This document shows positions 50,746 to 64,000 of a DNA stretch of 64,000 nt, one piece after another. The notes under the pieces are model-generated. The model was not told where the DNA came from. It searched no databases and was given only the letters and a program-made list of their open reading frames with translations. Both the position numbers and the translations under genes were made by a program. The stretch spans positions 248,001 through 312,000 of the forward strand of contig NOWV01000074.1 in assembly GCA_003344405.1 (NCBI GenBank), in the 5' to 3' direction. Each line of letters opens with the position of its first letter. Within the stretch, counting starts at the first letter, position 1. The DNA is from Trichoplax sp. H2 (Eukaryota > Placozoa > Uniplacotomia > Trichoplacea).

Positions 50746-52245
50746 CATTTGGCCCTAGTAGTAATTACCGCCAAATTAATGATCAAGTCTATGCATAAAT
50801 TCTAGTATTCTACCTTTTAGTTACAATAACGGAAGTTTGTTGATGGAACTCCATTTCTTTTCGACCTATGAGCTAACTTTATCTCGTTTTGTGTACCGAT
50901 ACGAGAATAATACTGTAGAATATTGACCATAATAGCATCGAATACATAGTAAAATTCATCATATATAGTGGCCTATATTGCCAGTCAACAATAAAAGTCA
51001 AAGACCTTCTGTAGGATCAAGTTCGTTGTCAAATAAGAGAGTGAGCCTGAATTGGTTTGATAATATAAAATTATTTTATTACGGATAATATCTAGTAAAC
51101 TATCGTATACCGCAGACTGGATCTATTGAAAATGAAGTAATTTGGAAATCAATCAGTATAGAATAATTTGAAAAAGCTATAACTAGATAAATACTCCATT
51201 TAATCGTCAATTTCAGCGGTAAAACGTATCAAAAACAGATACCAGCAGCTAAAGTAATCAAGCTAACTGATATATTAACTGTAAATAACAATAGCTATAT
51301 TAATATAATTTTCTTTCGTTTCGATAATCATATAAAGCTCAGCAATATTACAATTATAACAGTGTTAGTGGAATAAGAAAAGATTCAAATCTCGATCATA
51401 CTATTAGAATATTTGTATATTACCATCAAGTAATATTGTATGCTGGAATTTATAAACAAAACATATATATTTATCTTTCATTGCTTTGCGTCATTTTACT
51501 ATAATATTCAATATGTCAAAATAACACCTTGAATATCTTACTAGATTGCATTTGATAAAAATAGAAAAATTAGGAGTTTGAAGTATCTTAATTGATTTAG
51601 CTCAATTTTTGCTATAATAAATTTTAGCCATATGGAGTATCCGAGTTGTAAAAGATTTTTGTCGGATGGCAGTAGAAAAATAAGAATGATAAAGACAACA
51701 TCCGACAATGAAACAAGCCTATCAAACATTAAAAAATGAATATTTTCAATATTTTACAATAAGTATGTATATTTAGATGTATTTATAGATTCATCTATAG
51801 AAAAAGAAAAAGAGAAATAGAATGATAAATTAAGTATACATATTTATAACAGATGCTTAATACTTCCGATGAAGCATCAGTAATAGCAGCCATACTATGA
51901 TATTTGAGCGAGTTATGTGATTCTCGCTTGAATATTAAAGTAGATATGGAGTTACTCGTTGGTAACAGATTGTAAAGGCTACCAAGTCAAATAAGTTACC
52001 ACAGTCGATTTATTCAGGAAGATTGCTCCAATAGCGAAACTAGCTTATCAGCAATAGTGCTCCTACTATGATATTCGAGCGGGTTATACGGTTCCTTCTT
52101 CAATATTAAAGTAGATATTGGAGTTGTTTGTTGGCAAGAGATTGTGAAGGCTGCCAGGTCGAATAAGTTGCCACAGTCGATCTATTTATGAAAATTAGGT
52201 CAAAAACGAAGCTAGGTTATTATCTATTGAAGTGTAGATGCTCAA
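50746..52245. other. Intergenic, 3' flank of TTLL7, with a ~171-bp duplication
   Basis: No gene was seen. A diverged duplication at about 51875-52195 has a ~171-bp period: ACTATGATATTTGAGCGAG and ACTATGATATTCGAGCGGG, then GTAGATAT(G/T)GGAGTT, GATTGT(A/G)AAGGCT and TAAGTT(A/G)CCACAGTCGAT. A short terminal exon of TTLL7 could be hidden here. Confidence 0.5.
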
Positions 52246-52248
52246 TAG

Positions 52249-55200
52249 CTAGCGATCGTAGAATAAAAAAATTATTGATATAATATGGACTGCAAAACCT
52301 GAAAACAGTTCTACATACCTGCTAGAATTAGTCTGAACTGTAGTATCTGCAGCTATTTTAGCTTCGCATGCAAATTGATAGACGATTAGTAAGCAATCGC
52401 GACATAACTTTACAATCCTCCGACAGCAATTCATTTCCACCTACATAGTAGAAGGATATAACGAAATGTTACTGTATTAGCATAATCATATGCTGTCTTA
52501 TACGATATTGACCAATATTCGTGATATAAAAATGCCAATTAGGCTATTACTGAAGAATCTTTTTTGCTAATATAAAGTACTTTATTACTCTTACCGTTGA
52601 AATACTTTCAGTGCTTTTATTAAAAATCACCTCCCATGAATTACTATAAGTAAACATAATAACATTGATATCAGTTATATCAAATTAGCCAAAGTATCAG
52701 TATGTTATTTGTAATATGCTCATAGGTAGCTAATTTACCCGATAGATGAGAAACAATTCCATAGTCCTTGGCCATGGCTCCATAATAATCGATTAAATAC
52801 GCGGTTAAAGATGCGATTTAATCTTAAATTTTCTATATCTTGACTTCTCCAGATATACTGTAGTACGGAGCCAATATTGGTTTTAACAATATCGACAACC
52901 TTAATTGCATAGTTACAACAGTATTAGAATAGTTAATGTTATATCAGTAGTAAAACTGATTGTTAGCAATACCAAAACAAACTGATATAGTTTTATCAGA
53001 GAATAAAATTATATTAAGTAATCACCTTCTTCCTCTTAACTGTGTCTAATTTAACTAGCCAATAAGATGCAACACGAGGCTTGTGAAATTTCCAGTTATC
53101 CTGTAACTATATTAGAGAAGTTTATTGATTAGACATTAATCAATCAATTAACTATTCATACAGTTTACAATCGCTTTAACTACTTTCTTTTTCTAAAATT
53201 TCTAACCTACAACGCGAACTAGAATACCAAAATTATCTTTTGACTATATATTACATTTCTGAATAATTTTAAATTGGAGTGATGTAAAAAGAAATAGTAG
53301 TATCCGGGCTGAAAATTAATTTATTCAACTTAGATAAAATACTAGTAGATATTCATATGTAGTAAGAATAGTATTATCAAACTCTAGAGCTACTAATATG
53401 CTCTAAAGAAAATCTTTTTAGATACCCTAAGCTGCAAACAATAGTAAAAATGTGAACTACATTTTTTGTTATGCTACAAGCCATGGCAGAATACCATCTA
53501 ATACATGACAAGTTCGTACTCATATTCAAATTATTTAAATCTTACAAAAAGAAGTAGAAAGTCAAATAATCGTATAGCCAAATACTATAGCATATGGTTA
53601 TCAAGATTCTTATTAAACTAAATCCCTATTCTTATGCCTATTTGACCATATTTTTTATGCAAGTATTAAGAGTAAATTTAACTTTTTGGAAAGGAGATTA
53701 TTGCTAAGCTATTATACATAGAAATAGCATGCACAGCAGGTTGCCTAAATAATATCCAGTATTTCTGCTAATACTTGCTCTAATATAGTATGATACATAT
53801 TTTAAATTCTTACCAACTGAAGAATTAGTTTAGCTTCGTCATCGCTCTTTCCAGGGAATTTAATTTTCATTTCATTTAGAGCTATAAAAGTGCGGTTAGT
53901 CAATTCTTCTTCTCGTTGCTTAATAGCAGCTTTAATATAATCATCATCCTAATAGTTGGTAAGCAATTTAGTATTAGTATTGCTTATTGTAGCTTCGGTT
54001 ATGAATAAGCAATTAATCATTGATGAAAAAATCATTAGATTACTATTGCACAGGTTTTGCTCAAATAGGGTGGATTATTGACAGTCGGTTTCTTATTAGT
54101 TCGCACTAATTTGGGTTTATCTTGTTTACTAACAAGATTGCTGCTATCGGGTGTAATTGATTTATTAGCAACTGAATTGGTATCTCTTTCTATTTGGCTG
54201 GGAGGCATTGAGGATAACGCCTAAAGAAGAGTAGAAACGTGACAAAGTTTATTTTATTGCCAAAATTAAACGGCATTATTGAATAATCTATTGGGTTATG
54301 CGTTACTACCTTGGGACTTTTAGGATTTTGCTTTTTATCCAAGTCAATTTCCATCTCACATTGTTCCAACATATCAAGAATTTCTTCCTCCTTTATATAG
54401 TAAAATAGTAAGGGAAATATAGTCATCAGCTATATATTAAATGAATGACAAGTATTTATTATTTTGTGGGGAAGGATCAGCAACATCACGTTAGTAATAG
54501 GCGTTAAAAAATTGAGAAAAAGTCTCACCTGTAGGTATTTTAATGCTACGCAATTATCTTTACTAGCAATTCCGGAGCCTAAAGTCGTTATTTATGAAAT
54601 TCATTAAGGAACCCTCACATATTAATTATTTGAATTAGCTTTAATTAATAGATGTTTGCTTAGATTAAGATTATGAAATATTTAAAATTTTTAGAACACA
54701 TAATAAATTGTAATAGTGTTGAGAAAGTCCTTTAATAATGTTACAATCTCATCATTCATGATAAATTTACCGGATAAAATAACTTTATGGGCAGCATCAA
54801 TCATTGCTTCATATTTATCGTTGACTTTGCTATCGTCTGTAGGATAAATCCGTCGAAATCCACCCTAGAACAATAAATTAATACGTTAGACATAAAATGG
54901 CAACATTTCAAAGTGGATCATGCAGATGAGGAGTAAATTCTCCGTGATTCCAGCATGTGAGTTATTTACCAAGTTTTTATTTTCATACTCTTCTCGAGCA
55001 TTCTGTATTCGTATCTGATTTAATCGATCTCGCTAATCAAACCCATAACAAAATATTTTTTTCGTTTAATACACAATTTACCATATCGCCCTTACTGTCA
55101 AGGGAATTAGCCAATATTAACCAATAGTGACTTACTAAATTTTCAATCCTTCTCTCAATTAAGTCCTTTTTCTTTTCTTTATCCTATTAATAAGAACAGA

Positions 55201-58200
55201 ATTTAACAAATACAGTAGTTTCGTTTTTTTCAATTAGACTAAATCAAGGCAAGATTAGAGCTTGCAGATCCAATTTAATACGAACATTTTTCCAACTTAC
55301 AGTTTTCTCTTTTCGACTACGTTGAGTTGGTCTTAATAATCGTCGTCGTACTTCTGCTTTTTGGGCAGCTAAGCCTTTTCTACGATCACTTAATTTAATA
55401 TTAACTAATCGCAATGTGTCAGTCAGAAGTCTACTTTTAATATCATAATCAATTTTTCCATCGGTGCCAAAACTAGGAGATCGATTAACCTAATTATAGA
55501 GACATTGATTAATATAACGCTATTAGCGGTAAAAATAGATGTCTGAATGTCCTTACCTCTAATAGCCATGGTCGTAATTTTCGATCAAGAATAACATCAA
55601 ATCCAAGAATTTCGAAACACGAGCTAATGGATGTTCCTAGTGAATTAGCCCGGCAAGTTCGATAGATATGAAGTAAATGAGGCGCAGCAGCAATAATTGT
55701 CTTGATAATAACATCCTAGTTAAGGTAAAAGCCAGAAATGAAAGAATACATTAAGTACTGAATATAGCTGAGGCATAATTTGTATCAAATCGAGCTTCTA
55801 GGTTCATTAATATTCTGTTTATGTGTCTATCAAAGCTTACTGCTATATTATTCCATAGCTGCGTCACGCTGTAGCCATGTTCTCTTAGCCATGTATTAAA
55901 AAATTTAATAGATCTAAAATTGATTTAATCGTTGAGAAAGAAAATTGAATAAGTTGCTACCAATAGAGATTAGAAGTGCTGAAGCTGTATTTGCTTCTTT
56001 TTGTCAGTAGTGAAGTAATTTTAAACACCTTTTCGTGCCTCTGTCATGCTCGTCAGCATTATCGAAATTTTCGCTATGTTTGTTGATAGAATAATTGGTT
56101 AAATGCATAAATAATTTGTCCTAAAAGGCGCAGAAATGAAATGAATTTTAATTTTAATATGATATTTTGTTTGTCAAGGTACTGCAATTCGTATAGATTT
56201 TAGTCGTAAATTGAGCAGTGATGTAAAGAAACAAGTTGAACAGGAAATCGTTGAAACAACATTAAATTTATATCCGTTCGTTGATATAAGTTAAGGAATA
56301 GATATTCAGGTTATCAAGAAACAGTAGATTAAATTAGGCAATTAAATAGCCTGTAGTTCTTTTTCTTACTATATTATGATCAGATGGTACTGTATAGGGT
56401 TGTGTACTTAGTCTGACCTGTAAAATGTTAAAATAAAACTATAATTAATCAGATCAATGTTAATTATATTAGAAATTAACTTTAGCCTTACAAGCTGTAG
56501 GTTATCTTAACTTACCAAGCCGTCGTCAAATAGAAATATTCTTAACGGATCGCATGAAGTCACCAATACGTAAATTCGTAGATCAAATTTTAACCCATCA
56601 ATCAGCAAGGGCTAAAACGGTTACATTAACATAAAATTAATTGGACGTTAGGGAAGATGTACTTAATAAAAATCATCATACTTCATCCAAAAATATAAAG
56701 GATAGATATGATTTAAAAATGTGAGAGATACTAGGATAAAGAAATTCCTAAGTCGCTGGAAAAATTATTGATTTGTGTCTTACAAGCAGACTTTGCTAAT
56801 TAATATTTCCACAAACCTTTTCCATATATTCTTGAACAACGTAGTTTTCATTCCAAGGAATATTTTCAGAGTTTCTTGTTAGGGTGATACTGTTATTATA
56901 TTTGTAAAATTTTAATTAATATGATAAATAACTGTTGTTACCAATAACATAACTAAAGTAGAAAGATCAGAAGCTTTGGTAAGCTAATTTCATTACCCAT
57001 TTCCCATAGCGCCGTTGGACGGTTTACAGATGAAGGTTCTTGTTTTTTTTCGCTTTTTTAATTCTCGACAATAACCTTGATAAGCATTATATCTGGTAGA
57101 AATAGTGTTAAGGAGGAATAGCATCGAATAAAGTTGTCATAACGATGAAATCAACTCTGGTATTGATTGTATGTAATGATAGAATTGAATTAGACTTTAG
57201 TTGATAAAGATACTCGGCAGGTAATATCCAAGTTCGAGGAAAGAAACCATAATCATCTGGCAATTCTTTTACCATTCTGTATTGAAAATTTGAAAATTTA
57301 TTTACAACCAATTAAGGTTGGGATAAATTTAAAAAAAAATCTAACTATTGATATGAGAAACTTGGTAAAATTTATTAAAAACTAATTAGTACTGGCTTAT
57401 AATAATGAAAGGATAGGAAGATTGTAAACTAGGCAGCAATAGTTACAAACTATACAACACTTACTTTTGAAGGTTCCTTGCTAAACTGTCCTTACGACAT
57501 ATTTCTCCCATACCAGGGAAATGATTAACTCTCTAAATTGAATACAGGGCGATATAATATTGCTGTTACAGGTAGTAATTTATTATATGATAAAGTATAC
57601 TGTAATCCGAGATTTTAATTTAAAGCGGTATGCGAATCATTTGAGGGTTAATCAAATGTCTGCCTTTCAAATTATCTACCAATTACTTTGTTTTTAAATA
57701 AAACTACCCAGAAATTCTCTAAAAGTAATACTTTCTGCATCATATGATCATAAAACACAGTAACCAAAGGTAACATTTGATAGTCTTTGTTTGCAATGAT
57801 GTAAAGCAAGGAGTTAGAGACTAGATTGTATCGCAGTTTGAAGGCAACGATGAAAAAATACTACAAAAATGAATCGATAAATGCTAGAAAAGATTCAACG
57901 TTCAACTTAGAATGGATCGTTTCTTATTCTTAGTATAGTAATCGTTAATTCCTTTTAAGGATTATAATATCAAATAGGGTATCGAGTAAATGCTACAATT
58001 TCTATTTTTTGAATTACCTGATATGGCTTAAATTCGGCAATTCGTTCAGTAGGAAGGGCAGTATCACACCAGAATAGGAAACTAAATCGAAAAATTAATA
58101 GAAATCAATCCGTGAATTCATTCTCGCAATTGCTCGAATAGTTTTAAATCCTAATTAAGAATATGAATTGTTCTAGTCTTTGCGACTTAATTGAGCATAG

Positions 58201-59444
58201 TGAATGAAGAAATTAATTAAATTATTGATCCAATTTTTACCTGCTGAGATCTTCATCTTTAGATTGGATCATTCCAAAACGCTCAAGTGTTACTTCTTTA
58301 ACTGTAAAAGCAGAATACACATATCAAATGACAACATCCGTCAATTCTTTTATGTTATAAAATTTACATTTGATGTAGTCAATCGGTGTTAATAAAATTA
58401 ATTGTGGTCATTTATTGACCAGATGTAGATGATGAGACTATTAAAATAATTGAATAACAGAAAGTTTGTCTACATAAGCTTTGTCCTGGTATGTCATCAA
58501 CTTCCACTATTAATCAATGATTTACTTCTTTACTGCTGAAAAATTATTCCAATAATAGCTCATTCTTTACTTCTCTCGTCTCTAACGATGATGTGTAGAA
58601 AAGTAAAATATACTTGACAAATGTAGATTTGATTAATCAGCATATAATGAATACTATTGGAGTATTGGATTATATTCAAAAATTGAAGGGAATTGGAATG
58701 AAGAGACTATCAATTGATTTCATAACAAAGAGCTAATCCTTATAAACTATATCTCGATTTTTCACTAGTAACAATCACTTCGCTCTTTGTTCGCCAATTT
58801 TGGTTCAATAAAATTTGTTCAAGTTTTCTCTACTACTCATATGAAAAATATCTCAAATAAAGTCATTAATAAATTATTCTAGGTTAGATAGAGAATCTTT
58901 TGACTGGTCTACTGTTTTATTAAAATTAAGAGTCCCTTATGTAGCTGTATCCGTAAAAATAAGGCGTGAAAAGCATCACAAAATAAATTTATAATGCTAT
59001 ATTGATATTAATAAACTGTATGGAGATCTTCAAGTAAACTTGTTATATTGATTGTTCAGCTCTTTACTAATAACATTTGACTTCAATTATGCTCTCTATC
59101 GCCATTTATTTTAATATTATGACTATTTTATTTATTAAGTATATCGTTCTCAATTCTGCTTTATCGTACTCATATTAGACGAAAAGTTTTCTTTAAATCT
59201 TCATGACCAACTGTCTAAACAGTAAAAACTTACCAATATCATATTTAGTGCCGGACAGATTAATCGATATTGCACGCTTCTTTTTGCCTTTTTTACGTGT
59301 AGTTGATGTAGTTGTTGTTTCAGATGGTCTATAAGAAAATGTTTTAGATGGAGTTGATTCACTTTCCATTTCATATTCTTCTTCTTCTTGTTGCATATTG
59401 GCGGCCAACAAGGCATTACTATTTGATAATCCGTTTGCTTGCAT
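52249..59444 (-). CDS. TTLL7: Tubulin polyglutamylase TTLL7
   Basis: Twenty-four exons join in phase: 59444-59234, 58301-58241, 58081-58018, 57532-57465, 57276-57196, 57092-56997, 56889-56817, 56612-56517, 56417-56370, 56120-56029, 55913-55841, 55715-55557, 55489-55301, 55183-55136, 55032-54970, 54864-54771, 54578-54529, 54390-54310, 54220-54044, 53948-53814, 53100-53026, 52899-52739, 52643-52595, 52440-52319. This gives ~788 residues (human 887). The TTL domain is intact: [23 protein letters not shown], the ATP-grasp loop [51 protein letters not shown] and [20 protein letters not shown] leading into [15 protein letters not shown]7-specific parts follow: [37 protein letters not shown] and the CCRRIVKLC segment. 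TTLL7 adds glutamate to the beta-tubulin tail in cilia and neurites. Exon 5 uses a weak donor (GTCTAA). If exon 24 is not spliced, the frame stops at 52249. Confidence 0.93.
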
Positions 59445-62400
59445 CCTTCAGTTATTCTGTTATTATGTAACATTTAAAACCTGGTTTTATTGCTTGGTTC
59501 GATTAAGACACTTCGCACCGATTAGTAAACGATGAATGTAAGGTTAAATCTTTCTACGCTCAAAGACTAAAGCTAATTATTAATGATTTGTCGTAAATAA
59601 CATTCATATGATCGTATTACAAATTAAGGCAGGTTGGATAGATTTGAGGCTTTACTTTAGCCGCCCTATTGCTAATGATAGGCTGGAACGAAAGTAATTA
59701 ACAAAATCGTCGGTACATTAATCTACAGATTACTTCACTGTTACTATTATAAACAAATCTAAAATAAACGGTACAAAAGAATAGCTTTAGTAGGATAGAT
59801 TAATGTTAGTGTATTGTAGTCAGCATGATCATTACTTATACAGTAATTTAGTGGGCATACCAAGTAAGGTAAAAAGAAGGAAAATTTTAAAGATAGATTA
59901 ATTTCACGTTAGTAATCGCTGTGCTGCCTCCAAAAAACCTTGATAGTACAGTATGATCAAATTATAAATGAGTATAAAATAAGTATCAAGCTACTTAAGT
60001 TTGATATTAACCATAAGAAAAGGGATAAACGCGACAGGAAATAAAACTGTGAGCAAAGCAAATGTAAACACTGTAAAGTATGATATCAAGGACCAATGTC
60101 ACGATGAAGTAGTGTGCGTATTTTTAGGGTAAACATCTAATCTCGTTATAATTTTAAATAAGTAAATCTTGTCATAGCATTGGGGTTAACATCTAACTAA
60201 AAATAGATAACATTGAATACCATAATAAAGAAGAAGTGGATAGTAATCCAAGATGATAAATTACAAATGTCATAGGATATGAAGCAGCTACTTAATCAAA
60301 TTAGACTACGGTTGGAAAATGTTGTATAAAGGTTATTTTAACCGCAATCAAAGTTGATCAAAATCAGGGTAATCTTGTTGGTACGGCTGACTAGCAATAT
60401 AACCAATATTTACCTTCTTTCTTGGTTCAAAAATGGGTTAACATAACAAGGACGAAAGCTTTCCTAACTATGTCCGCATTTAGATTTTTAGTTGGTGATA
60501 TGAAAATGATTTAGGTAATTCTATAATTTAATTAGGTCAATTTAGTTTGCCACCACGGGATCAAGTTAACTGTGTTACTATAATACGTTTTAATCTTCAG
60601 TTTAACGACAGCTCTTCAATAATTCCCTATCTATCACTACATTGATCCTCGCTATAAGTTTATGGTCGCCTAGCAACACTAACATAATCAGTTATCGTCA
60701 ATATTGTGAATTATTCATTGGCGAGGTGGATGCTATTTTATTGGATCAATATTTCTACACTTAGACAATAGGCATTAAAATAAAAATCAATTGATTGTTA
60801 AACGTTGGAGTAGAGTTGTGGTTATACAAATGTATTACTTATCGACAACATGGGATCATGTTAATAATAAAGAGTTTAGTCATGGGTACTCTAATATCAA
60901 TATGATGCTGTGACTGGCATCTCTCCTGCTGGAAGGCATGGCTTATGAGTTAATTACATGTATCAGAACATAATTAAATATCAGAGTACATTGTCGGCTT
61001 TCTAGTTAAGTTAGATTATGTCAATAAAGTCACGCTATTTACTAGATCCTAATTATCTAAATAAAACCTTTATATAAATCCATCGGATAGAGATATGAGT
61101 TTAATATACGTTTACAAGTAATTACCTATGTTAGGATTAGTTTAGGTATACACTTAATAATGAAATCCTTATCGAACCATGATAGATAGCTCATAAACGC
61201 TTTTGGATTGATTTACAAAATATTGACATATAGAATTGGATGTTATCATGCTATACGTAAAATAGGTAATTGAATTCTAATTAACCAAACAAGGCATTTG
61301 CATACACTTTTGGATTGATTAACGAAATATCGATAAATAGAATTAAATATTTATCATGTTATACCTGAAATAGGTGAACGAATTCTAATTAACTAAGCAA
61401 GGCCTTTGCATGTGTCGGTTGTATAATGCTTTTTAACTAGTAATAATTTATGTATACGCCTAATAATTAAATCTTTATGGAATGATGCCGTATAGTTTAT
61501 CAACATGTTAGAATTGACATATAAATATGGACAAGTAGAGCTGAGAGCTTTATCATATCGTTTAATACGAAAATATGAGCTACGTGAGTTTACTATACAA
61601 AAAAATTACAATAAAATGTGTTTGCAAGTGTTTATACGTTTGCCATTTATAAATTAAACTTGAGATAAGCAGTTGAAATTATTTTACAGATGATGAGACA
61701 AAATTTATAAATCTTTCGGTATTATTTTTCTGATATATCGAAGTAGAATTAAATGATATGGCATAGAGTATAACGTAATATTACTATTTAGTTGCTTCTA
61801 ACCAGGGATTAGTTAATTAAATAATACATTTATGTGAGTCCATCAAATCGAAAATCACGATAATATTCATTTAAAAGTGATTCTATCTTTAAAGTTACGG
61901 CTAGCTTGGATATAGATTGAATAATTAAATTTCTTTTTAATCATGAGATACGATTTATAAACGTTTCGGAATTGATGTACTATTTAGGTAGCAACATGAC
62001 CTGAAAAGTCACATAAACGATTTCATCATCGCTAATTTCAATATATAGCAAGACTTTTATATGAATCTGCCGGATAGAAAGATCAGATAGATATACACTT
62101 AGAAGTGATTTTACATTTTAAAGTGGTGTAAAGTATGATCAATTAAGGCATACGTTCGGATAAGTAATAATAACGGTATTCTATTCCAACGATTACATAT
62201 ATACAGTACAGTGGATGGAAATTATTAGTATTAGCTTCGTAATTTGGATAAAACGTGATTTAGTGATTTTTGATGTAATTTACTAGGTGTGATGGCTTCA
62301 TTAAAATTAATTATTGAAGCGAAATTTATCATACTATAAACATAGATCTCTTCAACTTTTTGGACTAGAAGCACCGCAATTTAATTTATTTCCCCTCGGG

Positions 62401-64000
62401 TAGTATTTAGATTGCTAACTTGTGTAATTCTGAAGCTTGCAAAAAGAACGAATTACTTCCGGTTAGATAGGGATTATAATCGTAGCTATTACAGTAAAAT
62501 AATCCCTGAATATTTACGATATTGACTGAATTCAAAATAATATTAAAAGAGGTAACAGTTTAAGTGAGTATAAACTAAAAATTACCGTAAACGCTTTAAA
62601 ATACTGGATAGAAAGTCTCTCTAAGGGGTTCGATATAAGGAAAGAGCTGATTAATATGTATGAGTAGCATTAACAATATTTGAACTATCATAAATAGACA
62701 TTGTGATACTCACTCTATTGTGTCGAAGACGAAATACGTTCGGGCATTAAAAGAATGGTCGATCCTTACCTATAAGAGGGGACTTTAATTATATACCAGA
62801 AATATTTAGTATTCTTGCTTCTAAAGAGATATTATAAAAGAATTGGATAGATTCGATGCTATACAGCAGTTAAATTCAGAACAATCAAGGTATCTTTTTA
62901 TAATAAAATTATTGTTTACCTTAGTTTTCATGATGTAAATTCATCTTACCATAAAGGTTTAGGTTATTTCGTACTCTTTTTTATTTCTAGGTAGATCCTG
63001 GCCCTAGTTACTGTTTTCTGTCTAAAAGCGCAATAAAAAGCGTAGCTTGTGTATCGATCGAAGCAATAAGTCTCTATAGGGTGGAAAGATCTCACTTAAT
63101 TAAAATATTGTTTTATCTGCATTTTATTAATTTACTTCCTCCAACATTGGCTATTCAAATGATATTTAATTTACCAAAGTCTTTAAAAGAAAGATTTATT
63201 GTTCTAGTATAGATGCTGGGAAAGAGTAAGATCTGCAATTATAATACCCAATCTTATCTTACAGCTACATAATAAATCCTTCTAATTTGATAATTTGATT
63301 AACTTTAAAAAAATAGTTTCAATTACTTTGAACATAATTGAATTAAAAATATAGTAGCATTATGTTCAATGTAAGGAAGATGTTCAAGAAATGATAAATT
63401 TTTTGAATTTATTAATATAATCAGGCAGGAAGGATTTCTAATGATTAGATGTTTAATACTTTGCACTGGGTGCATGTTAGGGTGATGTTATATCATGATT
63501 GTAGAGTTCTAGTAGAGCTGTGTGAGACGAATGCGTTATTATGATTTAGAAAATCTGGAGTCGTTGTTAATATCTACTTTCATATGCTTGTATTAACTTT
63601 ACAACGATATAATAGGATAAGCTAGTTCTGTTTTGTATACAAATTTTCTTTATTACCGCATTTTATAATTACAATTCACGTGCGTATTTTTGGAATAATA
63701 TCAATCTGAAATATTAAGTCTGTTGCCACGCTGTTGCATGCTATAACTAGCCATCCTTTGTATGAATTGAACAGGTTCAATCGAGAAGTATTTGTAGTTG
63801 TAAGAGTTATATATTACGTCCGATTTCGATATGTTGGAGGGGAATATTCTTCATAGCTAATTGCAATGGACTGTAGGCTGCAGACTATAGCATGGGTTGA
63901 TGATGTAGTTAGTGATACTGTATCCTAATTGTACGATATCATAAAATAGTGAAAAATTATTTATATTTTAGTATCAAAAACTCTTATCTGTTATTTGAAT
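59445..64000. other. Intergenic, no gene seen
   Basis: There is no supportable coding region on either strand. The left end should hold the TTLL7 promoter. The stretch is AT-rich with dense stops; the clearest structure is the ~106-bp duplication at 61195-61410. Confidence 0.45.
61195..61410. repeat. Two-copy tandem duplication, ~106 bp
   Basis: CTTTTGGATTGATT(T/A)AC begins two copies (near 61199 and 61304). Both run through ATAGAATT, TTATCATG(C/T)TATAC, AAATAGGT(A/G) and GAATTCTAATTAAC(C/T)AA(A/G)CAAGGC followed by TTTGCAT. Weaker copies may lie at 61450-61640. Confidence 0.75.

Noticed and set aside
63720-63830. Possible tRNA (GGTTCAATC-like T-loop near 63774)
   Set aside because: No acceptor or anticodon stem of tRNA geometry could be paired around it.

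Overview
The window is about 64 kb of AT-rich eukaryotic DNA. All recognisable genes are split by many short GT-AG introns (mostly 60-400 bp) and their products are animal proteins: two LITAF-like proteins, SPATA6, ERCC8/CSA, YJU2B/CCDC130, DMAP1 and TTLL7, plus one multi-exon gene I could not name. This mix of DNA-repair, spliceosomal, chromatin and ciliary genes, with compact intron-rich genes about 8 kb apart, points to an early-branching animal. A placozoan such as Trichoplax would fit, but the species is inferred, not shown. I found no prokaryotic operon, CRISPR array or phage.

Layout. At 1-7 kb, two tandem LITAF paralogues lie on the + strand. At 7-18 kb there is no gene, only low-copy tandem duplications, a 20-N assembly gap and an LTR-like insertion. 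At 18-22 kb there is an unnamed minus-strand gene, and at 26-30.5 kb SPATA6 (minus). At 30.8-34.5 kb there is a degenerate repeat field, a long inverted repeat and a TA microsatellite. ERCC8 (minus, 35.4-38.1 kb) is divergent from YJU2B (+, 39.65-42.4 kb), which converges on DMAP1 (minus, 43.1-47.5 kb). Upstream of DMAP1 are a 33/75-bp minisatellite (47.9-49.3 kb) and a ~285-bp compound repeat (49.4-50.7 kb). TTLL7 (minus, 52.2-59.4 kb) follows, then 4.5 kb with no gene seen.

Exon structures were built by hand: I translated both strands, required GT-AG boundaries, required intron phases to match across each junction, and compared with remembered human orthologues. ERCC8, YJU2B, DMAP1, SPATA6 and the two LITAF genes close in frame from ATG to stop. 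TTLL7 closes in frame through 24 exons, with an uncertain last exon. The unnamed gene has one phase mismatch, which implies a missed small exon.

The most interesting non-gene signal is a 357-bp TG...CA element at 13006-13362 with a TATA box and a perfect 5-bp target duplication (CTAAC). The sequence just past the assembly gap repeats the same flanks without the element, with one copy of CTAAC. This looks like a filled and an empty allele of one locus, placed in tandem by the assembler. A second element of the same style (2188-2509) starts 11 bp after the first LITAF stop codon and carries a TATA box and AATAAA. Three of the genes (SPATA6, DMAP1, TTLL7) are on human chromosome 1p, which suggests very old conserved linkage.
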